Assembly (NCBI RefSeq): GCF_009618275.1
Contig: NZ_WIAD01000009.1
Coordinates: forward strand, 61,648 to 125,647
Direction of reading: 5' to 3'
DNA length: 64,000 bases
From: Roseimaritima sediminicola
GTDB lineage: Bacteria; Planctomycetota; Planctomycetia; Pirellulales; Pirellulaceae
Position numbers and translations under genes: made by a program. Positions 37,271-45,902 of the stretch are shown here, piece by piece (position 1 is the first letter of the stretch; the number at the start of each line of letters is the position of its first letter). A model generated the notes under the pieces. It was not told where the DNA came from and did no database searches. It saw nothing but the letters and a program-made list of their open reading frames with translations.

Positions 37271-37283
37271 AGGAGAGTATTTG

Positions 37284-37724
37284 ATGGCCGACGCTGAGAG
37301 CAAACCTGAAGGCGCTAAAGCCCCCGCCGCTGGCAACCAGCCCGCGCAACAGGCTCAGACGCAACAACCCGTTCAGGTCCAGGTGAACGACGATCACGCC
37401 GTCGCGACCTACGCCAATTTCTGCCGCGTTACCGGCTCGCCCGAAGAGCTGATCGTGGACTTCGGCCTGAATCCTCAGCCGGTTGGAGTGCCGAAGGATC
37501 CGATTCAGGTCAAGCAGCGGATCATCGTCAACTTCTACACCGCCAAGCGTCTGCTGGCCGCCCTGCAGATGTCGGTCGCACGTCACGAAGCCGTGTTCGG
37601 TGTCTTGGAAACCGACATCAACAAGCGCGTCCGTCCGCAAGCCGGTGGCCCCGGCGGTCCCGGCAACCAAGGTGGCCAAGCCGCTTCGGGTGGCCAAGCC
37701 CAGCAAGGCGAAGCCAAGCGATAG
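37284..37724 (+). CDS. DUF3467 protein
   Basis: 146 residues. Ala/Gln/Pro-rich head (residues 1-37), then a DUF3467 core of about 85 residues (NDDHAVATYANFCRVTGSPE; RIIVNFYTAKRLLAALQMSV; RHEAVFGVLETDIN), then a Gly/Gln-rich tail. DUF3467 proteins are small and of unknown function. AGGAGA lies eight bases before the ATG, fixing the start. No signal peptide. It follows the M50 operon but has its own structured leader. A strong terminator lies 65 bases after the stop. Confidence 0.88.
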   Translation: MADAESKPEGAKAPAAGNQPAQQAQTQQPVQVQVNDDHAVATYANFCRVTGSPEELIVDFGLNPQPVGVPKDPIQVKQRIIVNFYTAKRLLAALQMSVARHEAVFGVLETDINKRVRPQAGGPGGPGNQGGQAASGGQAQQGEAKR

Positions 37725-37788
37725 TAGCGCGGCTGTCCATAGTAGCTCGGCTGTCCCAGCCGAGAACAGAAAAGCTGCCAACACATCA

Positions 37789-37828
37789 AGCCGGCGCACC
37801 CGTTTATGCGGGCACGCCGGCTTTTTTT
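37789..37828 (+). terminator. Intrinsic terminator after DUF3467 gene
   Basis: AGCCGGCGCACCCG…CGGGCACGCCGGCT stem (37789-37822) with a TTTATG loop runs into seven T. A copy of the TAGCTCGGCTGTCCCAGCCG dispersed palindrome precedes it (37743-37763). Confidence 0.9.
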
Positions 37829-37842
37829 CGTTTACCACGCAT

Positions 37843-37890
37843 CACCCTCCCACCGGGAGGGTCGGTCTCTCAGGACCGGGGAGGGCCTAG
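37843..37890. repeat. Palindromic dispersed repeat overlapping a stop codon
   Basis: Hairpin ACCCTCC…GGAGGGT followed by CGGTCTCTCAGGACCGGGGA, a copy of the family at 15642-15742. Its last bases supply the stop codon of the DUF4142 gene on the minus strand. Confidence 0.75.
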
Positions 37891-38900
37891 CGCCGGCTCA
37901 GATTCTCCATCGTGCGGCTGGCCGCTTGACGATGCTGTTTGATCGTCGCCAAGCCGTCCTGCAACACTTGCCGCAGCTCGGGGTCGGCGTGGTCGATGGC
38001 CACTTCCAACGCGGCCTGCTGCTGCAGGTGAGCCGCTTCCAGCATGCCGACCCAGGCCGCATCAAACTCTCGGCCTTGGCGGCGGTCGAGATCTTGACGA
38101 GCCAGTTCCGCGGTGCGGCGGACGATCTGTTGATGCAGCCGGACCGCGGCAGCGTCCGGTGGTGCGATCCGGCCGCGGCGGCGTGCGTCATCGCCGAGGT
38201 TAGCATCGACGGCTTCTCGGGTCGCTTCGGCCGCGTTCTGTCCGGCTTCGGCGATGCGTTCGACGCCATCTTCGATGCGGTCGCCCAGTCGCTCCAGGGG
38301 GCGAACCACTCCGTCGGCTGCACGGCGTGCGTCTCGGCGTGCTTCGCGTGTCTCGCGAATCTCTTCGCGAACTTCTTCACGCTCGTCACGAACTTCCTGA
38401 CGCCTTTCCGCGTTCGCTTCGGCTCGGGCCACCGTGGGATCGGTGCTGCGACTGACCGTGCCGGGCCGGCGATCGCGGTGGGCCTGCAGTTGTTCGATCA
38501 GACGTTCGTGATCGCGAAGCACGGTTTCGGCCAACTGGCGGACTTCGGGGGTTTTGCTGTGCTGCAAACCGTAGCGAGCCAATTGCTGCGTCGCCTGTTG
38601 ATCGCTCAACAGCCAACCGACCAGGACGTGACGGCTCGGCTGGCCGGGGCGTACCGCCGCGCCGGCATCCCCGCGCACTTGAACGTCCACATCCGCTCTG
38701 TCCGGCCGGTTCGGCGTGAGCCGTTGACCGGGCGCGAGCGGTCGGCGACGCGGCTGGTCGGATTGCACCTGCACGCCCGCCTCGCCGCCCACTTCCACGC
38801 GTGTGCCATCGGCTTCGACCTCAACCCCTTGGCCCATCGCCGGCAGAGCCAAGGCGCCGCCCAGCAGGGCGGCGCTTGCGCAAGTTAAAAGACGTTTCAT
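37887..38900 (-). CDS. Secreted DUF4142-domain protein
   Basis: 337 residues with a signal peptide (MKRLLTCASAALLGGALALPAMG). Residues 24-95 are a short beta/linker region with charged VEVEADGTRVEVGGEAGVQV. Then two helical DUF4142-type halves: LLSDQQATQQLARYGLQHSK with TVLRDHERLIEQL, and about 110 residues later LARQDLDRRQGREFDAAWVG with MLEAAHLQQQAALEVAIDHA; these give ferritin-like four-helix folds, usually without known metals. Between them lies an arginine/glutamate-rich charged linker (about 165-225). AAGGAAC precedes the start at 38900. Role in the periplasm unknown. Confidence 0.83.
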   Translation of the reverse strand: MKRLLTCASAALLGGALALPAMGQGVEVEADGTRVEVGGEAGVQVQSDQPRRRPLAPGQRLTPNRPDRADVDVQVRGDAGAAVRPGQPSRHVLVGWLLSDQQATQQLARYGLQHSKTPEVRQLAETVLRDHERLIEQLQAHRDRRPGTVSRSTDPTVARAEANAERRQEVRDEREEVREEIRETREARRDARRAADGVVRPLERLGDRIEDGVERIAEAGQNAAEATREAVDANLGDDARRRGRIAPPDAAAVRLHQQIVRRTAELARQDLDRRQGREFDAAWVGMLEAAHLQQQAALEVAIDHADPELRQVLQDGLATIKQHRQAASRTMENLSRR

Positions 38901-39056
38901 CGGGAAAGTTCCTTGTTGGTGTTTGACATTGCGCTGCGATCGACATCGCCGCAGCCCGCACAAAACCACCTCCAAGTGCATTTCACGTACCGAAAGTTTC
39001 GTCTCGCCAGCGGATGCGAAGCCGGCTGAAGGACGCATAGAAGCTGAAGGGCGCAT

Positions 39057-39092
39057 AAAAAAAGCCACCTCACGCGGGAAGCGTGAGGTGGC
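39057..39092 (-). terminator. Intrinsic terminator of tRNA gene
   Basis: On the minus strand GCCACCTCACGC…GCGTGAGGTGGC is followed by seven T (39057-39063). It lies seven bases past the tRNA 3' end. Confidence 0.92.
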
Positions 39093-39098
39093 CGTAGG

Positions 39099-39172
39099 TA
39101 GCGGAAGAGGGACTCGAACCCCCGACACGCGGATTATGATTCCGCTGCTCTAACCAGCTGAGCTATTCCGCC
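39099..39172 (-). tRNA. tRNA-Met (anticodon CAT)
   Basis: The cloverleaf is complete: acceptor GGCGGAA pairs with TTCCGCT (G1-U72 wobble), D arm GCTC…GAGC, anticodon stem GCGGA/TCCGC with loop ATCATAA (anticodon CAT), T arm GGGGG-TTCGAGT-CCCTC. CCA is not encoded (CCT follows discriminator A). No C1-A72 mismatch or G-C triplet in the anticodon stem, so it is not the initiator; elongator Met is most likely, but tRNA-Ile2 with lysidine cannot be fully excluded. Confidence 0.93.
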
Positions 39173-39722
39173 AAAAATCTTGGTCCGGCAAAAACCGGGT
39201 CCGCCACGGCCTTCTAAAGATCCCATGACAGATATCGTCCGCGACGCGAGAGAAATCGTTCATCTACTGAATGATATCATTCACCAAATGACGGTTTTCT
39301 GGCACGCACGGGTTCGCGGCGCCGTGGCGATTACTCTAGCATCGGCCAACGACTGCTCAGATTTTAGCCGAAAGTCGCCCGCTGAAAAGCGGTTGTAAGA
39401 GACGAACCGCTCGGTGGCTGACTTCGTAACACCCTGCACGAGCTCCGCCAAGCCGTTTCGGCTGGCGGTTGGGCTCTGCGGTTTGCCTTCCACAGTGGAT
39501 TTCGCGTGCCGGGGCTCCCGCCGCATGGCCATGTTGAGCCGGGTCGGGACGCCGTTATATTGAGGCCCTTGCTGCTGAACCCTCGCTGCTAGGCATGTCG
39601 GCACGGCCCTCTCCGGACCTGAGAGCCCGACTCTCCCAGAGGGAGAGTGATATGCCCAAGTATAGATTGCGACGTGTTGAGACCCCCTTTTTGCCCCTTT
39701 TACTTGCTTTCTGCTGAGCTAC
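39173..39722. repeat. Intergenic region with dispersed repeat and hairpins
   Basis: 550 bases without a convincing gene. Contains a GAATGATATCATTC palindrome (39269-39282), a bulged hairpin CCGCCAAGCCG/CGGCTGGCGG (39445-39468) and a copy of the CCGGRCCTRAGAGCCCG repeat family with ACTCTCCC/GGGAGAGT hairpin (39604-39649). The AT-rich start may hold the tRNA promoter (minus strand). Confidence 0.6.
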
Positions 39723-40478
39723 ATGAGCGAATCGAAAACGCCTGCCAAAGCGATGATCGAGGCGGATCATCTGAGCAAATTCTACGGGCCGTTCGCGGCC
39801 AGTCGCGACGTGACGTTCACGGTTCGCGAAGGGGAATTGGTCGCTTTCCTCGGCCCCAACGGCGCCGGCAAGAGCACCACGATGAAGATGTTGACCGGGT
39901 ACATCGCCCCCAGCGAAGGGACGGCCCGGATCGCCGGTTACGACATGCTGAGCCAGCGGATCGAGGGCAGCAAGCACCTCGGGTACCTGCCGGAGAACGG
40001 GCCGCTGTATCCGGAAATGACGCCGATGAGCATGCTGAGCTTCTTTGCCGATGCTCGCGGGTTGTCGCCGGCGTATCGCAAGGAACGCATCGAAGCGGTG
40101 GTCGAAATCTGCGACTTGTCGACCGTGATGCACAAGGCGACCAGCAAGTTATCCAAGGGGTTCAAGCAGCGTGTCGGGATGGCTCAGGCGCTGTTGCACG
40201 AGCCCGACGTGTTGATCCTGGACGAGCCCACGGCGGGTCTGGATCCGAATCAGATCCGCGAAGTTCGCCGCACGATGCGACGATTGAGCGAGACCAAGAC
40301 GATCCTGCTCAGCACGCACATCCTGCAAGAAGTCGAAGCGATGGCCGACCGGGTGGTCATGATCAATGAGGGACGTGTGGTCTACAACGGCGACGTCGAC
40401 GGCCTGCGGGAGCTGGGCACCGACCTGAACGACGCCTTCCACAACCTGACCGGCCAGAAAGCGGCTCAAGCGTCGTAG
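39723..40478 (+). CDS. ABC transporter ATP-binding protein, GldA-like
   Basis: 251 residues. Walker A GPNGAGKST starts at residue 44, the ABC signature is LSKGFKQRV, Walker B is VLILDEPTAGLD, and the H-loop LSTH follows. Most like the GldA/NatA group of ABC-2 exporters. The ATG at 39723 has weak upstream pairing. 100 bases separate it from the fused GldF-GldG-like permease gene; then comes a DUF4340 gene: a conserved trio known from gliding Bacteroidetes in part, and from planctomycetes with fused F-G. Substrate not known. Confidence 0.94.
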   Translation: MSESKTPAKAMIEADHLSKFYGPFAASRDVTFTVREGELVAFLGPNGAGKSTTMKMLTGYIAPSEGTARIAGYDMLSQRIEGSKHLGYLPENGPLYPEMTPMSMLSFFADARGLSPAYRKERIEAVVEICDLSTVMHKATSKLSKGFKQRVGMAQALLHEPDVLILDEPTAGLDPNQIREVRRTMRRLSETKTILLSTHILQEVEAMADRVVMINEGRVVYNGDVDGLRELGTDLNDAFHNLTGQKAAQAS

Positions 40479-40578
40479 ATTGGACGGCCCCATCGAGCCC
40501 GGTTGCCGGCGGGGTGATTCTCCCGGCTGGGCGACCCTTTAGCACCTTCCATCATTCGTACATTCCAGTCTGCTAAAT

Positions 40579-43521
40579 ATGTCAACGACACTCGGTTCTG
40601 TCCTGCTGGTATTGGTCAATTTGCTGTTGGTCGACCTGCTGTTTCTGGCCCTTTTGGCGGTGATCGTGGCGGTCCTCGCCAAGACGAAACAGGCGGCCTT
40701 CGCCGTGATGCGGCGCAACTTCGTGGGCTACTTCAGCAACCCGACCGGTTACGTCTTTCTGTGCATCTTTGTGTTCCTGACGTCCCTGGCGGCGTTCTGG
40801 CCCTATGAGTTCTTCAACCAGAACCTGGCCACACTGGATCAGTTAAACGGCTGGTTTCCGTTGATCATGCTGGTATTCATCCCAGCGATCACGATGAGCA
40901 TTTGGGCCGAGGAGAAGCGGCAGGGGACCGACGAGCTGTTGTTGACGCTGCCGGCAGACGACTTCGATATCGTGATCGGCAAGTACATGTCGGCCGCGGC
41001 CATCTTTACCGCGTCGCTGCTGTTCTCCCAGCTCTCGACCTTTATCACCCTGGCCGTGCTGACCAAGGGCGAGGTCGATACGGGGCTGATCTTTACGACT
41101 TACCTGGGCTACTGGTTTGTGGGGCTGGCGATGCTGTCGATCGGCATGATCGCTTCGTTTTTGACCGGCAACCTGACCGTGGGGTTCATTCTGGGGGCTC
41201 TGTTCAACGCACCTCTGGCCTTCGCTTCGCTGACCGGTTCGCTGCTGCCCAGCGGCTGGTTGGCCAAGACGCTGGAAGGGGCCGGGATCGCCACGCCCTT
41301 TGACGACTTCGGCCGCGGCGTCGTCAGCACGTCGTCGGTGTTGTACTTCGTCCTGGTGACGGCCGTCAGCCTCTACGTGTGCATGATCCTGATCGGCCGA
41401 CGGCACTGGACCGGTGGCAAGGACGGCAACACGATGGCCTGGCACTACCTGGCTCGCGTCCTGGCCTTGGTCGTCTTTGTGGGCGGCACGGTCGTGCTGT
41501 TCCGCTCCTGGGACGTGGTTCGCATCGATGCCACCGAGGGCGACGTCAGTTCGCTGTCGCCGACGACCAAGCAACTGATCCGCAACCTGGACGCGGAACG
41601 TCCGATCGTGATCGACGCCTTTATCAGCGACGAGGTGCCCGAGCAGTACGCTCGCACCAAGTACCAGTTGATCAACCTGTTGAAAGAGTTCCGCAGCGAA
41701 GCGAGCAAGGCGGGCCGCGCGATCGAAGTCAACCTGTACGACGATATCGAGCTGTTCAGCGACGAGGCCCAATTGGCCGAGGACCGCTTCGGCATCGTTC
41801 CGGTCACGCGAATCGTACGCGAGAAGGGAGCGCTGCAGCAGAAGCAGTTGATCCTGGGCGCCGCGATGCGCAGCGGCCTGAACAAGGTTACGATCCCGAT
41901 CCTCGAATACGGTATCCCGGTCGAGTACGAGCTGGTGCGTTCGATCAAAACCGTTTCGCAAAGCGAGAAGAAGCGTTTGGGAATCGTCTCGACCGACGCC
42001 CGCCTGATGGGCGGCGTCAGCATGGGCCCCGCCGGCGTCCAGCAATCGCCGCAGCATCCGTTGATCGAGGAACTGTCCAAACAGTACGACGTCGAAGAAG
42101 TCACCTTCGACGCTCCGGTCCAGCCCGGCCAGTACGACGCCTTGATCGCCGTCCAGCCTTCGACGCTGACGCCCGAACGCTTCAATCGGTTCCTCGAAGC
42201 CGTCCGTTCCGGCGTTCCCACGGCCGTGTTCGAAGATCCCTTCCCGGCCACCAACCCCGGCCTGACGCCCACCGGCCAGCCCAAGCAACAGAACAATCCG
42301 ATGATGATGGGCCGCAGCGCCCCGACGCCCAAGGGCAATATCCGCGAGCTGTGGGACCTGTTGGAGTTGGACGTTCCGGGCGAACCCAGTCCGACCCTGC
42401 CCGGTGGCTTGAACCCGGACCTGGTCTGGCAAACCTACAATCCGTATCCCAACCTGCCGCGAGCGATGAACGATCTGTTCGTCTTCATCGACAGCCAGGC
42501 GCCCGGGGGTGAAAATTCGCTGGGCCCCGATAGCCCGATCACCCGCGACCTCCAGGAAGTGCTGTTGATCTACGCCGGGGCCGTCCAGCCCCAGGAGGAC
42601 GCCCAGCTGAAACACACCAAGTTGCTGGAAACCGGTGCCCTGAGCGGCCGGGTCAGTTTCCAAGAAGTGCGTGAATCCAACAACGACCCCGGCACGTTGA
42701 TGAGCCTGCAGGGCGGACCCGGCCAGCAGTCCATCTTGGCACTTGCCATCGAATCGGACCAGCCGCTGGTCGCGCCCGAGGCGGCCGGCGAAGCGGAGCA
42801 AGCCGAGGAAGGAGCCGACGCCGATGAGACGTCGGAAGCGGAAGCCGAAGGTACCGATGCTGCCGAGCCGCTGAAGGTGGTTTACGTCGCCGATTCAGAC
42901 CTGATGATCCCGGACTTTCTGTTGATCCGGGCCGACCCCAATCAGACCGACGACGTTCGCTTTCAGATGGAAAATGTTTCCTTCCTGCTGAACGTGTTCG
43001 ACTGGTTGTCCGGCGAACACGACTTCATCGCCATCCGCAGCCACAAACCCTACGTCAGCTCGCTGGCCTTGATCGAAGACGTCAAGCAGGAAGCCGCCCT
43101 GAACGAACGCAATCAGGTCAATCGGTTCCAGGAACAAGCCGACCAGATCGAACGCGAAGCCGACGCCGCGCGGCGGACGCAGGCCAAGAAGTACCAGGAT
43201 GAAATCGACAAACTGCAACAGAACGGCCTGACCCGCGAGAACATGGCCAAGATCCAGAAGATCGTTCAGGAGTTCCAGCACTGGCAAGCGATCGAGGATC
43301 GCCGCAAACGCGTCGCCCAGGAAAAGGAAGAACTGGACATGGCCAAGAAACGCAAAGACATCCGTCGACAAGCCGACGGTCGCGTGGAAAGCATCCAGAA
43401 CATCGTCAAAGCAACCGCTGTGACGCTGCCCTGCATCCCGCCCTTGGTCGTCGGCATCATCGTGTTCTCGGCACGGCGACTGCGCGAACGCGAGAACATC
43501 GCCAAGAGCCGGCTGCGGTAA
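40579..43521 (+). CDS. GldF-GldG-like ABC permease fusion
   Basis: 980 residues. The N-terminal 290 residues are hydrophobic with about eight membrane spans, an ABC-2 permease like GldF (FNQNLATLDQLNGWFPLIML, KRQGTDELLLTLPADDFDIV). From about 300 to 720 is a periplasmic GldG-like domain (VRIDATEGDVSSLSPTTKQL, GIPVEYELVRSIKTVSQSEK). An acidic insert (AEQAEEGADADETSEAEAEG) at about 735-760, a charged coiled coil (about 835-945) and a final membrane helix follow, so the C-terminus returns to the membrane. Operon partner of the ATP-binding subunit and DUF4340 protein; works as an exporter or as an envelope machine of unknown substrate. Confidence 0.9.
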   Translation: MSTTLGSVLLVLVNLLLVDLLFLALLAVIVAVLAKTKQAAFAVMRRNFVGYFSNPTGYVFLCIFVFLTSLAAFWPYEFFNQNLATLDQLNGWFPLIMLVFIPAITMSIWAEEKRQGTDELLLTLPADDFDIVIGKYMSAAAIFTASLLFSQLSTFITLAVLTKGEVDTGLIFTTYLGYWFVGLAMLSIGMIASFLTGNLTVGFILGALFNAPLAFASLTGSLLPSGWLAKTLEGAGIATPFDDFGRGVVSTSSVLYFVLVTAVSLYVCMILIGRRHWTGGKDGNTMAWHYLARVLALVVFVGGTVVLFRSWDVVRIDATEGDVSSLSPTTKQLIRNLDAERPIVIDAFISDEVPEQYARTKYQLINLLKEFRSEASKAGRAIEVNLYDDIELFSDEAQLAEDRFGIVPVTRIVREKGALQQKQLILGAAMRSGLNKVTIPILEYGIPVEYELVRSIKTVSQSEKKRLGIVSTDARLMGGVSMGPAGVQQSPQHPLIEELSKQYDVEEVTFDAPVQPGQYDALIAVQPSTLTPERFNRFLEAVRSGVPTAVFEDPFPATNPGLTPTGQPKQQNNPMMMGRSAPTPKGNIRELWDLLELDVPGEPSPTLPGGLNPDLVWQTYNPYPNLPRAMNDLFVFIDSQAPGGENSLGPDSPITRDLQEVLLIYAGAVQPQEDAQLKHTKLLETGALSGRVSFQEVRESNNDPGTLMSLQGGPGQQSILALAIESDQPLVAPEAAGEAEQAEEGADADETSEAEAEGTDAAEPLKVVYVADSDLMIPDFLLIRADPNQTDDVRFQMENVSFLLNVFDWLSGEHDFIAIRSHKPYVSSLALIEDVKQEAALNERNQVNRFQEQADQIEREADAARRTQAKKYQDEIDKLQQNGLTRENMAKIQKIVQEFQHWQAIEDRRKRVAQEKEELDMAKKRKDIRRQADGRVESIQNIVKATAVTLPCIPPLVVGIIVFSARRLRERENIAKSRLR

Positions 43522-43664
43522 CCGCAGCCGGCGCCGCGTGCCCGGAACGTATCGGCCGAGCGTTCCGCACGCTGGTACGACGCTTCCGCATGCTGAAGCA
43601 ATCAAACTCGAAGACAATTAAAAGTAAGACATTCAAACCATCGATCTGTTAGGGGATTCCCAAC

Positions 43665-45740
43665 GTGAACGAAGAGGCAAAGACCGGCATCTTTTGGGCG
43701 GTAGCCGCGGCGATGGCTGCCCTGGCAGCGTTCGTTGCTTGGCCGACCCGCATCGAAAGCGAAGTCAGTCAGCAGATTGGCAAAGTCCTGTTCGAAGATT
43801 TCAAGGATCCGCTGACCGCCGCCAGCATGAAGATCGTCACCTTTGATGAGGAGCAAAGCCAGATCGCGGACTTCGAAGTCGCGAAAGGCGGCGACGGTGT
43901 CTGGCGGATTCCGACCCACGGCGGCTACCCGGCCGATGCCGAAGACCAGATGAAGAAAGCGGCGACGCTGTTCCTGGACAACCGCATCCTGGACGTCAGC
44001 ACCACCAACCGCGAAGACCATCCCGGTTTCGGTGTGGTCGATCCCACCGGCGGAGATGTGCAAGTCGGCTCCGAAGGCGTCGGCCGCTTGGTCACGATCA
44101 AGGATGACCGCGGCGCCACGATGGTCTCGCTGATCGTTGGCAACGAAGTCGAAGGCCAAGCCGGCCAACGCTACGTTCGCCGCCCCGGTCAGGACATCGT
44201 CTATGCCGTCGAGCTCAACGACGACGCCCTGACCACCAAGTTCACCGACTGGATCGAAGAGGACCTGTTGAAGCTGGCCTCCTTCGATATCGCGGGCGTC
44301 ACCATGAAGAACTACACCGCCTCGGCCAATCCGCTGACGCGCAGCGTTCAGGAAGAGCGAGAGTTCGATGCGGAACTGGCCATCGAAGGCAGCCAGTGGG
44401 ATCTGGTCCGCCTGCAAACCTACAAGCAGGGCACCAGCGTGCCGCGTCCCCTGGGCGAGGACGAAACGCTGAACACCGAAAAACTGAACGCGATGAAGCA
44501 GGCGCTCGATGATCTGAAGATCGTCGATGTCGGCCGCAAGCCCGAAGGCATGAGCGCCAACCTGAAAGCTTCCAAAGATATCTTCAACGACGAAACGGCC
44601 CTGCGTTCGTTGAACGATCGGGGATTCATTCCTGCCGGACGCGCCGGCAGCGAAGAAACCGAAATCCTGGCCGCCAACGGCGAACTGGCCGTGCACATGA
44701 AAGACGGTATCCGCTACATCCTGCGATTCGGAGACCTGGCCGGGTTGAGCGAAGAGGAGCAGGAAGCCGGCGGGGAAGGCGAATCCGGCCTGGTCGGCTC
44801 CAATCGCTACCTGCTGGTCACCACCGAAGTCGACGAATCCAGCTTCCCCATGCCCGAGCTGCAACCCATCCCGCAGACGATCGAGGAACTGGATGCTCCA
44901 GCGGAACCCGAAGCGGCCGCTGCCGACGCAGCCGCTCCACCGGAAATGACCGACCTGCCCTCGCCCGAAGGCGAAACCGGTGAACCGGCGGCCGAAGGCG
45001 ATGCGGCCGAGGGCGAGTCCGCCGAAGCTGAACCAGCCGCCGAAGGTGAAGCGGCTGAAGGTGAACCGGCTTCCGAAGGCGAGCCAGCCGCTGAAGGTGA
45101 ACCGGCTTCCGAAGGCGAACCGACCGCCGAAGGTGAACCGGCCGCCGAAGGTGAACCGACCGAGGAAGGCGAAGCGGCGGAAGGTGAACCGGCTTCCGAG
45201 AGCGAGCCAGCCGAAGAAGGCGAAGCGGCTGAGGAAGGCGAAGCGGTCCAGGAAGAGTCCGGCGAGGGCAGCGTGTCGGGACAGGGCCAGGAAGCCGAAG
45301 CGGCGGCCGACGACGCGGCTCCGGCTGATGAGGAAACCGGCGCAGCTCAAGACACGGCCGACGAAGGTGCTGCCGACGAAGCCGCTGGCGACGAAGCCGC
45401 TGCGGCGAAGCCTGAGGAAACCGAGCAGGAGAAACAGGAACGGCTCGAAGCCGCTCAGGAACGCATCACCAAGGAAAACCAACGCAAACTCGACGAGCGT
45501 GAAGAACAGCTCGAAGCGGCTCGCAAGCGGGTCGCCGAGTTGAACGCGAGGTTCGCCGACTGGTACTACGAGATCTCCGAGAGCACCTTCGGCAAGCTCC
45601 AGCTGAGCCTCGACGAGTTGATCGTCAAAGAGGGCGAACAAGCCGCCACCGAGGACGCCGGCCAGCCCGGCCTAAACGGACTCCCCGGCGCGTTCCCAGG
45701 TGGCCTGCCCAGCGGCTTCCCCGGCGTCCCGCAGCAGTAG
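43665..45740 (+). CDS. DUF4340-domain protein with long acidic repeat tail
   Basis: 691 residues starting at GTG 43665, with AGGGG upstream. One N-terminal membrane helix (about 8-25) and a periplasmic DUF4340 domain (to about 430; FGVVDPTGGDVQVGSEGVGR, QRYVRRPGQDIVYAVELNDD). Then an acidic low-complexity region of about 150 residues built from EGEPAAEGEPASE-type units (about 445-530), then a coiled coil and a closing domain (RFADWYYEISESTFGKLQLS). Third gene of the Gld-like operon; the two upstream genes supply the transporter. The repeat tail is probably flexible and may reach through the envelope. Confidence 0.87.
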   Translation: MNEEAKTGIFWAVAAAMAALAAFVAWPTRIESEVSQQIGKVLFEDFKDPLTAASMKIVTFDEEQSQIADFEVAKGGDGVWRIPTHGGYPADAEDQMKKAATLFLDNRILDVSTTNREDHPGFGVVDPTGGDVQVGSEGVGRLVTIKDDRGATMVSLIVGNEVEGQAGQRYVRRPGQDIVYAVELNDDALTTKFTDWIEEDLLKLASFDIAGVTMKNYTASANPLTRSVQEEREFDAELAIEGSQWDLVRLQTYKQGTSVPRPLGEDETLNTEKLNAMKQALDDLKIVDVGRKPEGMSANLKASKDIFNDETALRSLNDRGFIPAGRAGSEETEILAANGELAVHMKDGIRYILRFGDLAGLSEEEQEAGGEGESGLVGSNRYLLVTTEVDESSFPMPELQPIPQTIEELDAPAEPEAAAADAAAPPEMTDLPSPEGETGEPAAEGDAAEGESAEAEPAAEGEAAEGEPASEGEPAAEGEPASEGEPTAEGEPAAEGEPTEEGEAAEGEPASESEPAEEGEAAEEGEAVQEESGEGSVSGQGQEAEAAADDAAPADEETGAAQDTADEGAADEAAGDEAAAAKPEETEQEKQERLEAAQERITKENQRKLDEREEQLEAARKRVAELNARFADWYYEISESTFGKLQLSLDELIVKEGEQAATEDAGQPGLNGLPGAFPGGLPSGFPGVPQQ

Positions 45741-45794
45741 GCCCGGGCCCAGCCCTGATGTTTACTCGCTGTAATGGAATCTATTAAGCCTGAT

Positions 45795-45864
45795 GTTTAC
45801 TCCCCTCTCCCCCGAAGCCTGACTCGCTTAGGCTCGCCAGGCTTCGGGGGAGAGGGGAGTAAAC
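45795..45864. terminator. Large perfect inverted repeat between convergent genes
   Basis: Arms of 27 bases (GTTTACTCCCCTCTCCCCCG…and its exact inverse ending GAGTAAAC) around a 16-base loop lie between the DUF4340 gene and the convergent heme-protein gene and should stop transcription in both directions. The central part (CCCCTCTCCCCCGAAGCCTG) is shared with 12200-12272. CCTGATGTTTACTC occurs directly repeated before it (45756 and 45789). Confidence 0.7.
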
Positions 45865-45902
45865 GTTTTTAAAGATCGCTACATCCTTTCGCCACTTCGT
45901 GG

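Noticed and set aside
39099..39172. tRNA read as initiator tRNA-Met
   Set aside because: Lacks the mismatch at 1-72 and the three G-C pairs at the base of the anticodon stem that mark bacterial initiators.
39180..39398. 72-codon frame after the tRNA gene
   Set aside because: No family resemblance, no ribosome site, overlaps likely tRNA promoter region.
40843..42801. 652-codon antisense open frame in the GldFG gene
   Set aside because: Same reasoning: low-complexity Gln/Arg/Asp-rich product without domains.
43602..45641. 679-codon antisense open frame with FGGRFTFGGRF repeats
   Set aside because: It is the reverse of the EGEPAAEGE coding repeats; not a gene.
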